Source of the DNA: Methanoregula sp.
GTDB lineage: Archaea; Halobacteriota; Methanomicrobia; Methanomicrobiales; Methanospirillaceae
DNA length: 26,316 nt
Direction of reading: 5' to 3'
Assembly (NCBI GenBank): GCA_023228295.1
Contig: JALOBP010000040.1
Span: 1 to 26,316 of the forward strand
Shown here one piece after another: positions 1-8,528 of the stretch. The translations under genes and the position numbers were made by a program. Positions within the stretch are counted from its first letter, which is position 1, and every line of letters begins with the position of its first letter. The notes under the pieces were generated by a model. That model was not told where the DNA came from. It did not search any database and saw nothing but the letters and a program-made list of their open reading frames with translations.

Positions 1-207
1 TGGCGGGCAATTTGCCGTCTATTGGACATATTCGGCGCCCGCTGCCTATTTAGATCTTACTATTCTCTTCAGCCCAAGCTAAAAATTAGTGAAGTACTGA
101 TCCCACAAAAGAAACACAAAAAATATTTTCAGATTTCTCGGGTTGTCCCGAAAAAAATTATTAGCCCGGAAAAACAAAAAGAGATTACATTTCAGATCGG
201 GGAGTGA
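1..207 (+). CDS. C-terminal end of an unrecognised gene, cut by the window edge
   Basis: Frame 1 is open from the first base to a TGA at 205-207, giving a lysine-rich tail of about 68 residues that ends in TFQIGE. The stop lies 10 bases before the likely GTG start of the next gene, and the purine-rich GGGGAGTGAAGGG stretch spans the junction. This spacing is typical of genes in one operon, so I read the frame as the end of an upstream glycan-cluster gene. No domain can be recognised in the fragment. It could equally be a chance open frame, because the base composition here is A-rich. Confidence 0.35.
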   Translation, partial: WRAICRLLDIFGARCLFRSYYSLQPKLKISEVLIPQKKHKKYFQISRVVPKKIISPEKQKEITFQIGE

Positions 208-217
208 AGGGATTAAC

Positions 218-1153
218 GTGTATGATGCGATTTTAACATCATTGTATAACCGGTATTTCCTGAACTTTATCGATCATTCTTCAGTCACATCTAGTCACTG
301 GCAAAGGGTTGGATCCCATAATGTCATAAAAATGAGCGATGACTGGGATGTCCAAGGTGGTGGATTTGGGAATTTCCTCGAAAATAATCTCATGAACAGG
401 ATCATTCATTATCCAGAATTATCCCTTTCCGACAGATTATTGAAACAGTACCAGTGTCATGACCGAATCGTCAATGCAGGAAAAAAAGTAGCAGAGGATC
501 AGAATCGTCTTTGTGAATTCGATTGTGTCAAACAGATGCTCTCCCTCTCGAAAATTTCCAAAGGTCTGCAGGTGGATTTATCAGATATAAATCCTTTCGT
601 TAAAAAGAATATTTACGTAGCGTGCGTTATCGGAGACGGGTATGGATACTTCACGTCTCTTCTCAAATTTCTGGATCCGGAACTGAAAATTATTTCCGTT
701 AACCTTGGAAGAACCCTTTTCTTTGATGTCCTGTATACAAAAAAAGGACTCCCTGATGAAGAAACCTTGCTCCTTACTAGTGAGAATTATAAAAATTCTC
801 TTGCATCATTGAATTTCTGCGAAGCGGAACGGTATGAACTCTTATGCGACCAGCCAGTAGACCTTTTCATCAACATTGCATCCATGCAGGAGATGGACCC
901 GGTAATTATCCGTACATATTTTAATTATATGCGGCAAAGCAGATCAGGCAAGGTGTATTTCTACTGTTGTAACCGGGAAAGGAAAGTCCTGCCCGATGGA
1001 ACTGTATCAGAATTTTCTGAGTATCCGTGGGACGATGCCCGTATACTTCTTGATGAATTATGTCCATGGTACCAGAAATTTCCGACTTCCATTCCTCCGT
1101 TCTGGAAACCATTCGATGGCCCTACCCGACAACGGCTTGTACGGCTGAAATAA
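218..1153 (+). CDS. Putative sugar O-methyltransferase, NanM-like family
   Basis: This protein of about 311 residues resembles the 'putative sugar O-methyltransferase' (NanM-type) family found in surface polysaccharide clusters. A Rossmann-like S-adenosylmethionine site is suggested by VIGDGYGYF near residue 138. The family-like stretches INIASMQEM and YFYCCNRE follow, then LPDGT and YPWDD near the C-terminus. The substrate is presumably a glycan sugar; none can be named. The frame is open back to a TTG at 143, but the GTG at 218 has AAGGG six bases upstream, follows the stop of the preceding frame by 10 bases and removes a basic, low-complexity extension, so I prefer it. The gene converges on the zinc-ribbon methyltransferase gene with only six bases between the stops. 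The family call rests on remembered motifs, not on an alignment. Confidence 0.75.
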   Translation: MYDAILTSLYNRYFLNFIDHSSVTSSHWQRVGSHNVIKMSDDWDVQGGGFGNFLENNLMNRIIHYPELSLSDRLLKQYQCHDRIVNAGKKVAEDQNRLCEFDCVKQMLSLSKISKGLQVDLSDINPFVKKNIYVACVIGDGYGYFTSLLKFLDPELKIISVNLGRTLFFDVLYTKKGLPDEETLLLTSENYKNSLASLNFCEAERYELLCDQPVDLFINIASMQEMDPVIIRTYFNYMRQSRSGKVYFYCCNRERKVLPDGTVSEFSEYPWDDARILLDELCPWYQKFPTSIPPFWKPFDGPTRQRLVRLK

Positions 1154-1159
1154 ATCCGT

Positions 1160-2059
1160 TTATGGTTTTTTAAACAATGTCCGGATCCACCACCGCCCGT
1201 GCCCTTCCTCATCGAACTTGTAAGTATCGTATAACATCGTGTGACGGAAAATGTCAGCGCAGTCAGGAAATAAGGCCGGATAGATGTGAGAGATAATTCC
1301 TGTATACCAGTTCTGAATTAATTTTGAAAAATGGCTTCTTTTTTCGTTTGCGATTAACCGCTCACGGGTCTGTCCATACCCGGTCATATGCATTATCGAT
1401 AATCCAAGTTTTTCAGCGAGAGCAATCAGGCTGTTTTCAGTGAATACCATTACATGGGGTTCAAGAAGGGGTTTGAAGGTATCATCCCTTTCGGGAAGAT
1501 CGAGAAATACAAACCCCCCCGGCTTTACATGATTGAGGATGCCGGTTAAAAACAAAACGGGATCCGGAATATGTTCAAGGACAAAACAAATGGTTATAAG
1601 ATCAAACTGTTGATTTCCGAGGCTGTTAATATCAGGATACGCAAGAATCCCCCGCAATTTCATACGTTCGAGATTCTCCGGGCTGGGATCGGTTGCGTAA
1701 AATTTAATATTTCCATAACCCTGCTTATGGAACGCTTCTAACAAGAGGCCATGCCCAGCCCCGACATCGAGAATTTCAGCATCCGGAGCCATGTCTATGT
1801 GACGGGTGATATACCTGACCCGTTCTCCGGCTTGGATCCGATACACGATTCCGACATCATCTGATGTCGTCCAGACGGTTTTGTAGTAGTTTTCAAGATC
1901 CGCAGCGGATGGCATAGGTTGCATGAAAATGAGACCACACACACTGCACTGGCAGAGTTCGGCGTTATGGAATAACTGATGCTTTCCACGATAGGGGGAG
2001 ACAGGTAAAACCGGTACTTTTTTCCCGCATATGGGGCAGAATAATTGACGCTCTTTCAT
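1160..2059 (-). CDS. Class I SAM methyltransferase with N-terminal zinc ribbon
   Basis: The 299-residue protein begins with a four-cysteine zinc ribbon (C8-x2-C11 and C38-x2-C41). A class I methyltransferase domain follows, with motif I as ILDVGAGHGLL near residue 97, an acidic Asp ending motif II (YATDPS), and FVLEHIPDP as motif IV. Such two-part proteins (Zn-ribbon plus Methyltransf_23-like domain) are common in polysaccharide loci and often methylate nucleotide sugars or glycan ends. I chose the ATG at 2059, two bases after the acetyltransferase stop. A TTG at 2065 would overlap that stop as TTGA and add two residues. The gene is the last of the minus-strand glycan series. The C-terminal hundred residues are not assignable to a known domain. 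Confidence 0.82.
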   Translation of the reverse strand: MKERQLFCPICGKKVPVLPVSPYRGKHQLFHNAELCQCSVCGLIFMQPMPSAADLENYYKTVWTTSDDVGIVYRIQAGERVRYITRHIDMAPDAEILDVGAGHGLLLEAFHKQGYGNIKFYATDPSPENLERMKLRGILAYPDINSLGNQQFDLITICFVLEHIPDPVLFLTGILNHVKPGGFVFLDLPERDDTFKPLLEPHVMVFTENSLIALAEKLGLSIMHMTGYGQTRERLIANEKRSHFSKLIQNWYTGIISHIYPALFPDCADIFRHTMLYDTYKFDEEGHGRWWIRTLFKKP

Positions 2060-2061
2060 AT

Positions 2062-2661
2062 TCAACGCAGACCTGCTTCCTTTGCGGGCACTCCTACAGC
2101 AATTGAGTATGGGCTGACATTCTTGGTAACTACAGCACCTGCCCCAATTATTGCTCCCTTGCCAATCTTCACACCTGGCAGGATCACGACATTTGCACCG
2201 ATCCAGACATCATCATCCACGATAATTTTACCACTCGTATGTCCCTGATAGTGAATCGGAACCGTGCGATCACCGAATTTATGGTTACTTGAGCGAATCA
2301 CAACATTCGGACCGATCAAAACATCATTGCCAATTTGGATCCTGCCTCCTTGATCGGCATTTATCATAACATTTGAATTGAAAAAAACCCGGGACCCGAT
2401 TTTGAGAAATTCCTCACCGGAACCGCTCGCATACAATTGTGTGCTGATCCCAAATCCTATCGTGTCTCCAAGGTGAATATTACTACACCCGTTGAAGATA
2501 CATCCTGCGGGAATTGTTACTCCACAGCCACAACATGCAAACTTATTGCGGAAATAGAAATAACGAAATCTCTCTCCAATCCCCCCAGGTACGTCTTTAA
2601 GCACACTCTCAACCCATTTCTGTAGTTCTCGACGAATTTTCTCGAACATGGATATGATCAT
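2062..2661 (-). CDS. Hexapeptide-repeat (left-handed beta-helix) acyltransferase
   Basis: The last two thirds of this 199-residue protein are a series of hexapeptide turns (IGNDVLIGPNVVI, VWIGANVVILPGVKIG, AIIGAGAVVTKNV), ending in the family-typical IAVGVPAKE. The SSNHKF stretch near residue 128 carries the His expected as catalytic base in WbbJ/maltose-acetyltransferase-like enzymes. The likely role is O-acetylation of a surface sugar from acetyl-CoA in the cytoplasm. The N-terminal 40 residues are helical and not part of the beta-helix. An in-frame ATG at 2649 would remove four residues; neither start has a clear ribosome-binding site. The stop is two bases upstream of the next gene's ATG, so the two are probably translated from one message. 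Confidence 0.88.
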   Translation of the reverse strand: MIISMFEKIRRELQKWVESVLKDVPGGIGERFRYFYFRNKFACCGCGVTIPAGCIFNGCSNIHLGDTIGFGISTQLYASGSGEEFLKIGSRVFFNSNVMINADQGGRIQIGNDVLIGPNVVIRSSNHKFGDRTVPIHYQGHTSGKIIVDDDVWIGANVVILPGVKIGKGAIIGAGAVVTKNVSPYSIAVGVPAKEAGLR

Positions 2662-2715
2662 AATAATGCACGACCGGATTAAAGCATATGCGTAACGGAC
2701 ATTTCTATCGACTAT

Positions 2716-4656
2716 TCACGATCTTTCCGCGGCGATCTGATCCGCGATTCTTTGACGGTCAGTATTTTCGGCAATGAAAAAGTTTTGGAGACGATCAATT
2801 GCTTTCGCATCAAGATAGGGGTCAATCTCATCTTTCACCCAGTTATCAAGAAATGATTCAAATTCTTTAGTTTTAACAGTATTAAGCCAGTAATTAATCA
2901 GGTTTTTTAACTGGGAATAATCATGTGCAACCAGATTCGGAAACTGGTTGAAATAATAGTTTTTTCCAATATCCTTACCAGCAACATCATAATAAATGGC
3001 CGTAATTCCAGATGCTAATGCCTCCGCTGTGGTTGAGGTGTATGCGACGGAGATAACAAGATCTGAAAGAGCAATCACTTCGGATGCAAAAATACAATTG
3101 TTTTCTTGTTTTTTAACAAATAAACATCGTGGGTGATTCATTAAACGCTCATATTTTTCCATTAACTGAGGAGTGGCATTTAAAAATCTTTTTTCTTTAA
3201 AGATAATTGAGATATCAGGCATTTCATCGAGTAATAATAAAATCTCTTCCGCGAAACGAATACCATCCGATACCTTATTTGGACCCCAATCAACAAAACC
3301 ACTATCAAAAATTCCGACAATTTTTCCGGCAAAATTCTTTTTTGCGACAAGATTTTTAAGAGATGAATGAATCTTTCCGACTTGGATTTCTTTTACCCGC
3401 TGAGCTGATAAAATTCCAATAGGACGATAGTGTTTTATTAAATTTTTATTGTAAGAGAAAAATCTCAATATTTTTTGACCAAATACAAATGCATATTGAG
3501 GATTCATAAATGCGAATTCGGTAGAGACCGGAATTTTCTCATCCCACCCGGTATGATAATCTCCAGAATAATTATCAGGGTAGATATAACAGGTTCTGCA
3601 GCCATAACTGGATAAAATAAGATTCTTGGAAATTCTGTCAGGGAGGAGAATAGTCACATGGTTTTGAATCCTCATAATATCCATCAGCATATTCCACCGG
3701 ATATAATCAGAAAGAATAAGGCGAGTAGTTTTCACGACATGGGGATCTTCCGCAAGACAATAAAACATGCATACAATCCATGCTGGAATAAAATGGAAAA
3801 TAACTTTGCCTAAAAATTTTGAACTGATAGAAACTCTTTGGTGTAAAAAATTTACATAGGCAAATCCATGATCTTTAAATTCGTTGGGGATTTCTTTCTT
3901 GTATGATTCATCAATAAAAATGATCTCATCTTTTGGAAAACCATAGAGATCATCCACAAGATAATTAATATAGTGATAATTCCACGAAAACATTGCTGGT
4001 AGGTTGACATTAATACCCAGCCGGTAGAATTTCTCTGGCGTATCCCTGAATGAAATACCCTTCACTTTTTTGAGCAAAATGTATAGGGGATAAAACAAAA
4101 GACCAAATTCTTCAAGCCTTTTTCGATAGTTTATTAAAGAGATCTTCAAACTTTTATATTCGACAATAATAACCTTTTTTGAAAGGGGTGCAGAGATATC
4201 GGAATGGAGATCATATCCTTCTGCAGGGTAGAATTCTATGGGAAGAGTTATATTTTGTGCATATGTATTGATTTTGTACTCAAGATAATACAGGTCATTA
4301 AGATAAAGGAGAATTTCTTTTTTATACATATTTTCAATTTCAGATGACCCCAGCAGATCTTTTGTGATCTTAATTGATGAAAATTTGTTGAAAAAATTTT
4401 CATATATGTGATCAAGATTTTTATGAGCGGATGCGGCAGCATTCATAAAAAGAATATAATCAAAAATTACTTTGGATAAATCGATGAAAAACCCATTTTC
4501 AAGATTTTTCTGTACACGAGGATCCCTTCGTATTTTTTCATCAATGCTAAAAAAACAAACTTGACTCCTGTTTTCTATGGAGGAACATGCAAGAGGAAAT
4601 AATTCGTCATTAATTTTCTCAATAATAATAATTTTCTGAAAATTTGATACATCCAT
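2716..4656 (-). CDS. Large surface-carbohydrate glycosyltransferase-like protein
   Basis: This 646-residue protein has no signal peptide and no clear membrane helix. Its C-terminal half looks like a GT-B fold of the kind seen in surface-carbohydrate biosynthesis proteins: GIFDSGFVDWG near residue 450, a strand-helix unit ending in FKEKR, and a glycine-containing donor-site-like stretch SVAYTSTTAEALASG near 555. The N-terminal half is unlike anything I recognise. It probably transfers or polymerises sugars or polyol phosphates, but that is inference from fold-like motifs and neighbours. The ATG at 4656 is preceded by GGGAG at seven bases, which decides it over a TTG 24 bases upstream. The gene is visibly A+T-rich, with many AAA, TTT and ATA codons, unlike hisS or valS, which suggests transfer. 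Confidence 0.62.
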   Translation of the reverse strand: MDVSNFQKIIIIEKINDELFPLACSSIENRSQVCFFSIDEKIRRDPRVQKNLENGFFIDLSKVIFDYILFMNAAASAHKNLDHIYENFFNKFSSIKITKDLLGSSEIENMYKKEILLYLNDLYYLEYKINTYAQNITLPIEFYPAEGYDLHSDISAPLSKKVIIVEYKSLKISLINYRKRLEEFGLLFYPLYILLKKVKGISFRDTPEKFYRLGINVNLPAMFSWNYHYINYLVDDLYGFPKDEIIFIDESYKKEIPNEFKDHGFAYVNFLHQRVSISSKFLGKVIFHFIPAWIVCMFYCLAEDPHVVKTTRLILSDYIRWNMLMDIMRIQNHVTILLPDRISKNLILSSYGCRTCYIYPDNYSGDYHTGWDEKIPVSTEFAFMNPQYAFVFGQKILRFFSYNKNLIKHYRPIGILSAQRVKEIQVGKIHSSLKNLVAKKNFAGKIVGIFDSGFVDWGPNKVSDGIRFAEEILLLLDEMPDISIIFKEKRFLNATPQLMEKYERLMNHPRCLFVKKQENNCIFASEVIALSDLVISVAYTSTTAEALASGITAIYYDVAGKDIGKNYYFNQFPNLVAHDYSQLKNLINYWLNTVKTKEFESFLDNWVKDEIDPYLDAKAIDRLQNFFIAENTDRQRIADQIAAERS

Positions 4657-4721
4657 ATTTATCTCCCACAGAAATTTCAATGAACATTATCACAACAGGT
4701 TTTGAAAGGAAAAAACTGGTG

Positions 4722-5654
4722 TTAATGAATCTCGATAAATTCTCTCGTCTTCCCAATCCCTTCCGCAAGCGAAGTCTTGGGCTCCCATCCCAATAACCGC
4801 TTCGCCTTCGAGCGATCACACACCAGCTTCGGGATCTCGCTCTGGGGATGAATATGCTGCACATGTTTAATTCGCTCCTTGTCGTTACAGATCATTGCTG
4901 CGAGATCGTTGATGGTAACATCCGTTCCCAAGCCTGCATTGACAATTTCACCACTACACTTGTCACTCATTGCAGCCCGCACAACAAAGTCAGCGCAGTC
5001 CTCCACATACATCAGGTCCCGGGTCTGCGTCCCGTCACCATAAATATTGAGATCTTCGCCATTCAGGTCCTTCTGGATAAATACTGATATCACACCACCC
5101 TCACCGGTGGATTTTTGGAAAGGACCATACGTATTGAAAGGACGGAGGATAACTATGGGGAGATTGTATGCATGAAAATATGACTGTACCATATTTTCTC
5201 CGGATAATTTTGCACCGGCATACGGGGAGGCTGCTTTTGTAGGGTGAGTTTCTGCAATTGCTCCGGAAGCAGATGCGGTGTCATAGACCATGCAGGTGCT
5301 CATAAAGGCAAAACGTGAACCTGCCTTTTTTGCCTCTTCCAGTAAATTAAAAGTCCCAATAACATCATTTTCAAAGACCTTGCGGGGATTATCAATACTT
5401 TCCTGGACAATAATATTTGCAGCAAGATGGATGATGATGTTGAATTTATTTTCAAATAATGATGCCAGAACTGTCTGATTTTTAATGTCACCAGTTATTA
5501 CAATGAGGGCCGGATTACCTGCGAACTCCGCGAGATTTTCTGGACTGCCATTGGACATATCATCGAGAACCCAGACGGAATGCCCGTCATGGAGCAGTTT
5601 TTTAACTACCCATCTTCCGATAAATCCGGCTCCACCGGTCACGAGTACTTTCAT
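4722..5654 (-). CDS. NAD-dependent NDP-sugar epimerase/dehydratase (extended SDR)
   Basis: This 310-residue extended short-chain dehydrogenase starts with the nucleotide-binding motif VTGGAGFIG (residues 5-13). It has the downstream HLAAN element and the catalytic YAGAK (Tyr-x3-Lys) near residue 150, preceded by the STCMVYD serine/threonine site. RPFNTYGP and the C-terminal LGWEPKTSL are typical of UDP-glucose 4-epimerase and GDP-mannose dehydratase relatives. It most likely epimerises or dehydrates a UDP- or GDP-sugar for the surface glycan. The exact substrate cannot be read from sequence. The start overlaps the stop of the upstream dehydratase gene by four bases (ATGA), so translation is probably coupled and the two enzymes may act in sequence. 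Confidence 0.9.
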   Translation of the reverse strand: MKVLVTGGAGFIGRWVVKKLLHDGHSVWVLDDMSNGSPENLAEFAGNPALIVITGDIKNQTVLASLFENKFNIIIHLAANIIVQESIDNPRKVFENDVIGTFNLLEEAKKAGSRFAFMSTCMVYDTASASGAIAETHPTKAASPYAGAKLSGENMVQSYFHAYNLPIVILRPFNTYGPFQKSTGEGGVISVFIQKDLNGEDLNIYGDGTQTRDLMYVEDCADFVVRAAMSDKCSGEIVNAGLGTDVTINDLAAMICNDKERIKHVQHIHPQSEIPKLVCDRSKAKRLLGWEPKTSLAEGIGKTREFIEIH

Positions 5655-6640
5655 ATACCTGCCTCGTCAAGAAGCTGGAGAATGTTTTGCTGAGATAATA
5701 CAGGAAGTTCTGATGAGTGCTTTATCTGAGATACCGGAGCATAACCCGTGTAATTTTCGTAATCAATAGCCTTAGTCTGCGGGAATATGACATACATATC
5801 CTGTCCTTCATATGCCCGGGACATCTCCTCTTCGGTCATGATCTCTTCGTACATTTTTTCACCGGGTTTTTTCCCGATGATTTCTTTTCTGGCATCCCCA
5901 TACCGTGAACACATTGCGTCGGCAAGATCATCAATCCGGACAACGGGCATCTTGAAGATAAATATTTCTCCGCCTTCAGAAAGAATCCCGGCCTTTAGTA
6001 CCAAATCGATGGCGGTATCCTGTGTGATCATGAAACGCGTCATCACGGGATCTGTTATCGTCAACTTATGGGTTTCGAGGATCTGTTTCTTGAAAAGAGG
6101 GATAACCGAACCACTTGTCCCAACAACATTTCCGAACCTGCAGCATGAGAAGACCGTTGTTCGGGCCCCATACTCATTTGCAGCGATCATCAATTTTTCG
6201 GCGAGAAGCTTGGTCGTCCCCATCGTATTTGAGGGATTTGCAGCCTTATCGGAGCTGGTGAATATCACCTTTTTGACATTCTGATGGATAGCAGCCTGGA
6301 TAACATTGGCTGTACCAAGGATGTTGGTCTCAACTGCGTCGAGAGGATTATATTCACATTCAAGCACATGCTTGTAAGATGCTGCATGAATGACGATATC
6401 TACACCCTGAAAAGCATATTGCAGACGGTTGAGGTTTTTTATATCACCTAAGAGGAAGCGGACCTTTTTTGCAGTGTCATTGGAATACTTTTGCCGTAAA
6501 TAAAAGAGCCCATTCTCGTTATTGTCAAAAAGGCGAATGACCTTGGGGTCAAACTCCAGAAGCTTTTCAATGAGTGCCTGGCCGATACTGCCTGCGGCTC
6601 CCGTGATTAAAATACTCTTGCCCTGATAAAAATTCTTCAT
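5651..6640 (-). CDS. UDP-N-acetylglucosamine 4,6-dehydratase-like (CapD/PseB family)
   Basis: A 329-residue Polysacc_synt_2-type SDR. The NAD site is ITGAAGSIG (residues 12-20), HAASYKHV follows near 86, and the active-site block is SSDKAANPSNTMGTTK near residues 128-143. The enzyme class removes water from UDP-GlcNAc as the first step to 6-deoxy-amino sugars such as bacillosamine or pseudaminic-acid precursors. The position usually filled by catalytic Tyr is Met here (SMK rather than SYK), as in the large membrane-bound PglF/WbpM enzymes, although this protein is short and has no membrane domain. The first enzyme of a sugar pathway fits its place directly upstream of an epimerase. A TATA-like box 25-30 bases before the ATG suggests its own leaderless promoter. 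Confidence 0.9.
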   Translation of the reverse strand: MKNFYQGKSILITGAAGSIGQALIEKLLEFDPKVIRLFDNNENGLFYLRQKYSNDTAKKVRFLLGDIKNLNRLQYAFQGVDIVIHAASYKHVLECEYNPLDAVETNILGTANVIQAAIHQNVKKVIFTSSDKAANPSNTMGTTKLLAEKLMIAANEYGARTTVFSCCRFGNVVGTSGSVIPLFKKQILETHKLTITDPVMTRFMITQDTAIDLVLKAGILSEGGEIFIFKMPVVRIDDLADAMCSRYGDARKEIIGKKPGEKMYEEIMTEEEMSRAYEGQDMYVIFPQTKAIDYENYTGYAPVSQIKHSSELPVLSQQNILQLLDEAGI

Positions 6641-6663
6641 CGTAAACCCGCGAAGTAAGTTTC

Positions 6664-6671
6664 TATATATT
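6664..6671 (-). promoter_or_regulatory. TATA box for the 4,6-dehydratase gene
   Basis: On the minus strand the sequence AATATATA is centred about 27 bases from the ATG at 6640. With the usual archaeal distance of 25-27 bases from TATA to transcription start, the mRNA would begin at or within one or two bases of the start codon (leaderless). No Shine-Dalgarno sequence is seen before this ATG, which agrees. Confidence 0.5.
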
Positions 6672-6739
6672 TCTCGTCAGGTCGATAAAATCCTTTCCCA
6701 CAACAATCTTCGGGAAGGTTGTCGAATCCGGATAACCAT

Positions 6740-7771
6740 TTAAGGACGTATAAGGGAACGATGAATCCCGATCAGTTTTTCTGTCAGGATACCATGGTCA
6801 TACCGCTGGCAAACGGCAATCCTTGCATTGACCCCCATTCTGAGGCAGTCCCCGGGATTATTATGCATCCATTCTACCGCGGTCTGTAGTGCAATGACAT
6901 CCCGTACCGGTACAAGAAGTCCATTCTTCCCATCCTCAACAATCTCAGGGCACCCCCCGACATCGGTTGTTATTGCAGGGATACCGCAGGCAAAAGCCTC
7001 CATCACGGCCGCAGGAACAGCCTCGGTATAGGTCGGGAGAAGGAGACAGTCTGCTGCGTTCAGCCAGATCCGAAGATCCAACGGAGATTTCTGACCAGTA
7101 AACGTACAATTGGACGGGTGATCCGGTACCGGACCCGGCCCGACAAAAATAAAAATCAAGTCCGGACAACTTCTTGCAACCTGAATAATCTCGAAGATCC
7201 CTTTCCAGCTATGAAGTCTTCCGACAAAAAGAAAAACTGTCTTCTCCAAAGGCAATCCAAGAATACCACGCGCGTCTTCCCGGGGGCCCGGGGTAAAGAA
7301 GGAAGTGTCAACACCCGTGTGGACTGCTGCGCACCGATCAGGATCAAGCCCCAATGTCCGTAAGGGTTTTTGCATCTCTTCGCTTGCAGTAATCACATAT
7401 ACAGCCCTTCGGATCATGGCTCGGGTGATGTGCAGGTATACCGGGTTTTTGAATGGAAAGATCCTAGCATCATCGCCATGGAATTTTAATACCAGCGGGA
7501 TATCCCTCCTTCCTAAGAGAGCTGGGACGATACTGCTGTGTGGAATATATTCTGCCTGCATCAGATCAAGATCCCGGGCTCGGGCAAGACGGAGTGATTC
7601 ATAATAAAACGGAACATACCCCAGAGGGGAGGATAAAGTCTTCACCGCTTTTTTCACCATCACTCCCTGAAATTCAAGATCCTTCACCATCTGGTGGATA
7701 AATATCCCCCGGTAATCTCCTTCAAACGCGGGATACATATTGGCAAAAAGGCCGAGCGTGTATTCAGGCAT
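6740..7771 (-). CDS. GT4-family glycosyltransferase
   Basis: A 343-residue retaining GT-B glycosyltransferase. The C-terminal Rossmann domain shows FLFVGRLHSWKG near residue 190 and the donor-site motif EAVPAAVME (E-x7-E) near residue 260, followed by GIPAITTDVGG. These are hallmarks of the Glycos_transf_1/GT4 family, which uses NDP-sugars. The N-terminal acceptor domain contains FANMYPAFEGDYRG. It is soluble or peripherally bound at the cytoplasmic face and presumably extends a lipid-linked glycan. GGTGG lies seven bases before the ATG. It is 45 bases downstream of the methyltransferase gene and 99 bases upstream of the dehydratase gene, so it probably belongs to the transcript coming from upstream. 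Confidence 0.92.
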   Translation of the reverse strand: MPEYTLGLFANMYPAFEGDYRGIFIHQMVKDLEFQGVMVKKAVKTLSSPLGYVPFYYESLRLARARDLDLMQAEYIPHSSIVPALLGRRDIPLVLKFHGDDARIFPFKNPVYLHITRAMIRRAVYVITASEEMQKPLRTLGLDPDRCAAVHTGVDTSFFTPGPREDARGILGLPLEKTVFLFVGRLHSWKGIFEIIQVARSCPDLIFIFVGPGPVPDHPSNCTFTGQKSPLDLRIWLNAADCLLLPTYTEAVPAAVMEAFACGIPAITTDVGGCPEIVEDGKNGLLVPVRDVIALQTAVEWMHNNPGDCLRMGVNARIAVCQRYDHGILTEKLIGIHRSLIRP

Positions 7772-7816
7772 TATTCGCCACCCACGTTCGTTGATTTTGC
7801 ATTAGGGTATGCATAT

Positions 7817-8521
7817 TCACTGTTTCACCAACACGAGAAGCGAATATCCCCCGAAAATCCGCACGGTTAAATCCGGGCATAGTGGAAATAACAGGGATCG
7901 TGGAATTTTCAATAACTTATCTTTCAGCCCATATTCCCGCGGCAGTGCATATCCGGCAGTGTATTCGTAATCGAGAATCTCATACCCGAGATCACGGAGC
8001 ATAGAGAGAGCAATATCCCGTGAAAAATAGTGGAGATGGCCGACTTTTTTCCGCTGGCCGAGATGGAATTGCGGATAAAGGACCGCAAGGACAAACATCT
8101 CAAGGGGGATATGGAGGATTTTATACGGACTTTTTACCCGGATATTCCGTAAAAACTCGAAATAGTCCTCCAGATGTTCGATGAGATCAATAAGAAGGAT
8201 CAGATCGCATGAGTTGTCTGTCTCATCGCAATAATTCTTAAGCTGGAACGAAAGCTGCTCATTCGATCGTCCTTTACAGAGCTCATACGCCTGGGGGGAG
8301 ATCTCATAACCGGTGAGTTTTGTGGATGCAGGCATTTTTTTCTGGAGCTGGAACAGGATCTCCCCGCACCCACACCCGATTTCACAGATACTTGTGGGTC
8401 TGATCCGGTTTTTTTCCATCATACGAAATATCAGATCGGCCTTCCAGGGCGCATCCTCCACATCCCACGTAGGATTATTTTTTAGATAATCCCCATCCGT
8501 ATACATATCTCCGGAACTCAT
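7817..8521 (-). CDS. Class I SAM-dependent methyltransferase
   Basis: A 234-residue methyltransferase with motif I as ICEIGCGCGEILF near residue 46, an acidic ridge GYEISPQAYEL, and LIDLIEHLEDY as the post-II strand. The fold is Methyltransf_11/23-like, as in UbiE or glycan methyltransferases. The C-terminus is hydrophobic (IFGGYSLLVLVK) but too short to be a clear anchor. The start is only seven bases after the top6A stop, so the gene is likely transcribed with the topoisomerase genes even though its role fits the glycan genes downstream. No strong ribosome-binding site is present, which suggests translation by read-on from top6A. The substrate is unknown. Confidence 0.85.
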   Translation of the reverse strand: MSSGDMYTDGDYLKNNPTWDVEDAPWKADLIFRMMEKNRIRPTSICEIGCGCGEILFQLQKKMPASTKLTGYEISPQAYELCKGRSNEQLSFQLKNYCDETDNSCDLILLIDLIEHLEDYFEFLRNIRVKSPYKILHIPLEMFVLAVLYPQFHLGQRKKVGHLHYFSRDIALSMLRDLGYEILDYEYTAGYALPREYGLKDKLLKIPRSLLFPLCPDLTVRIFGGYSLLVLVKQ

Positions 8522-8528
8522 TTTCGCA

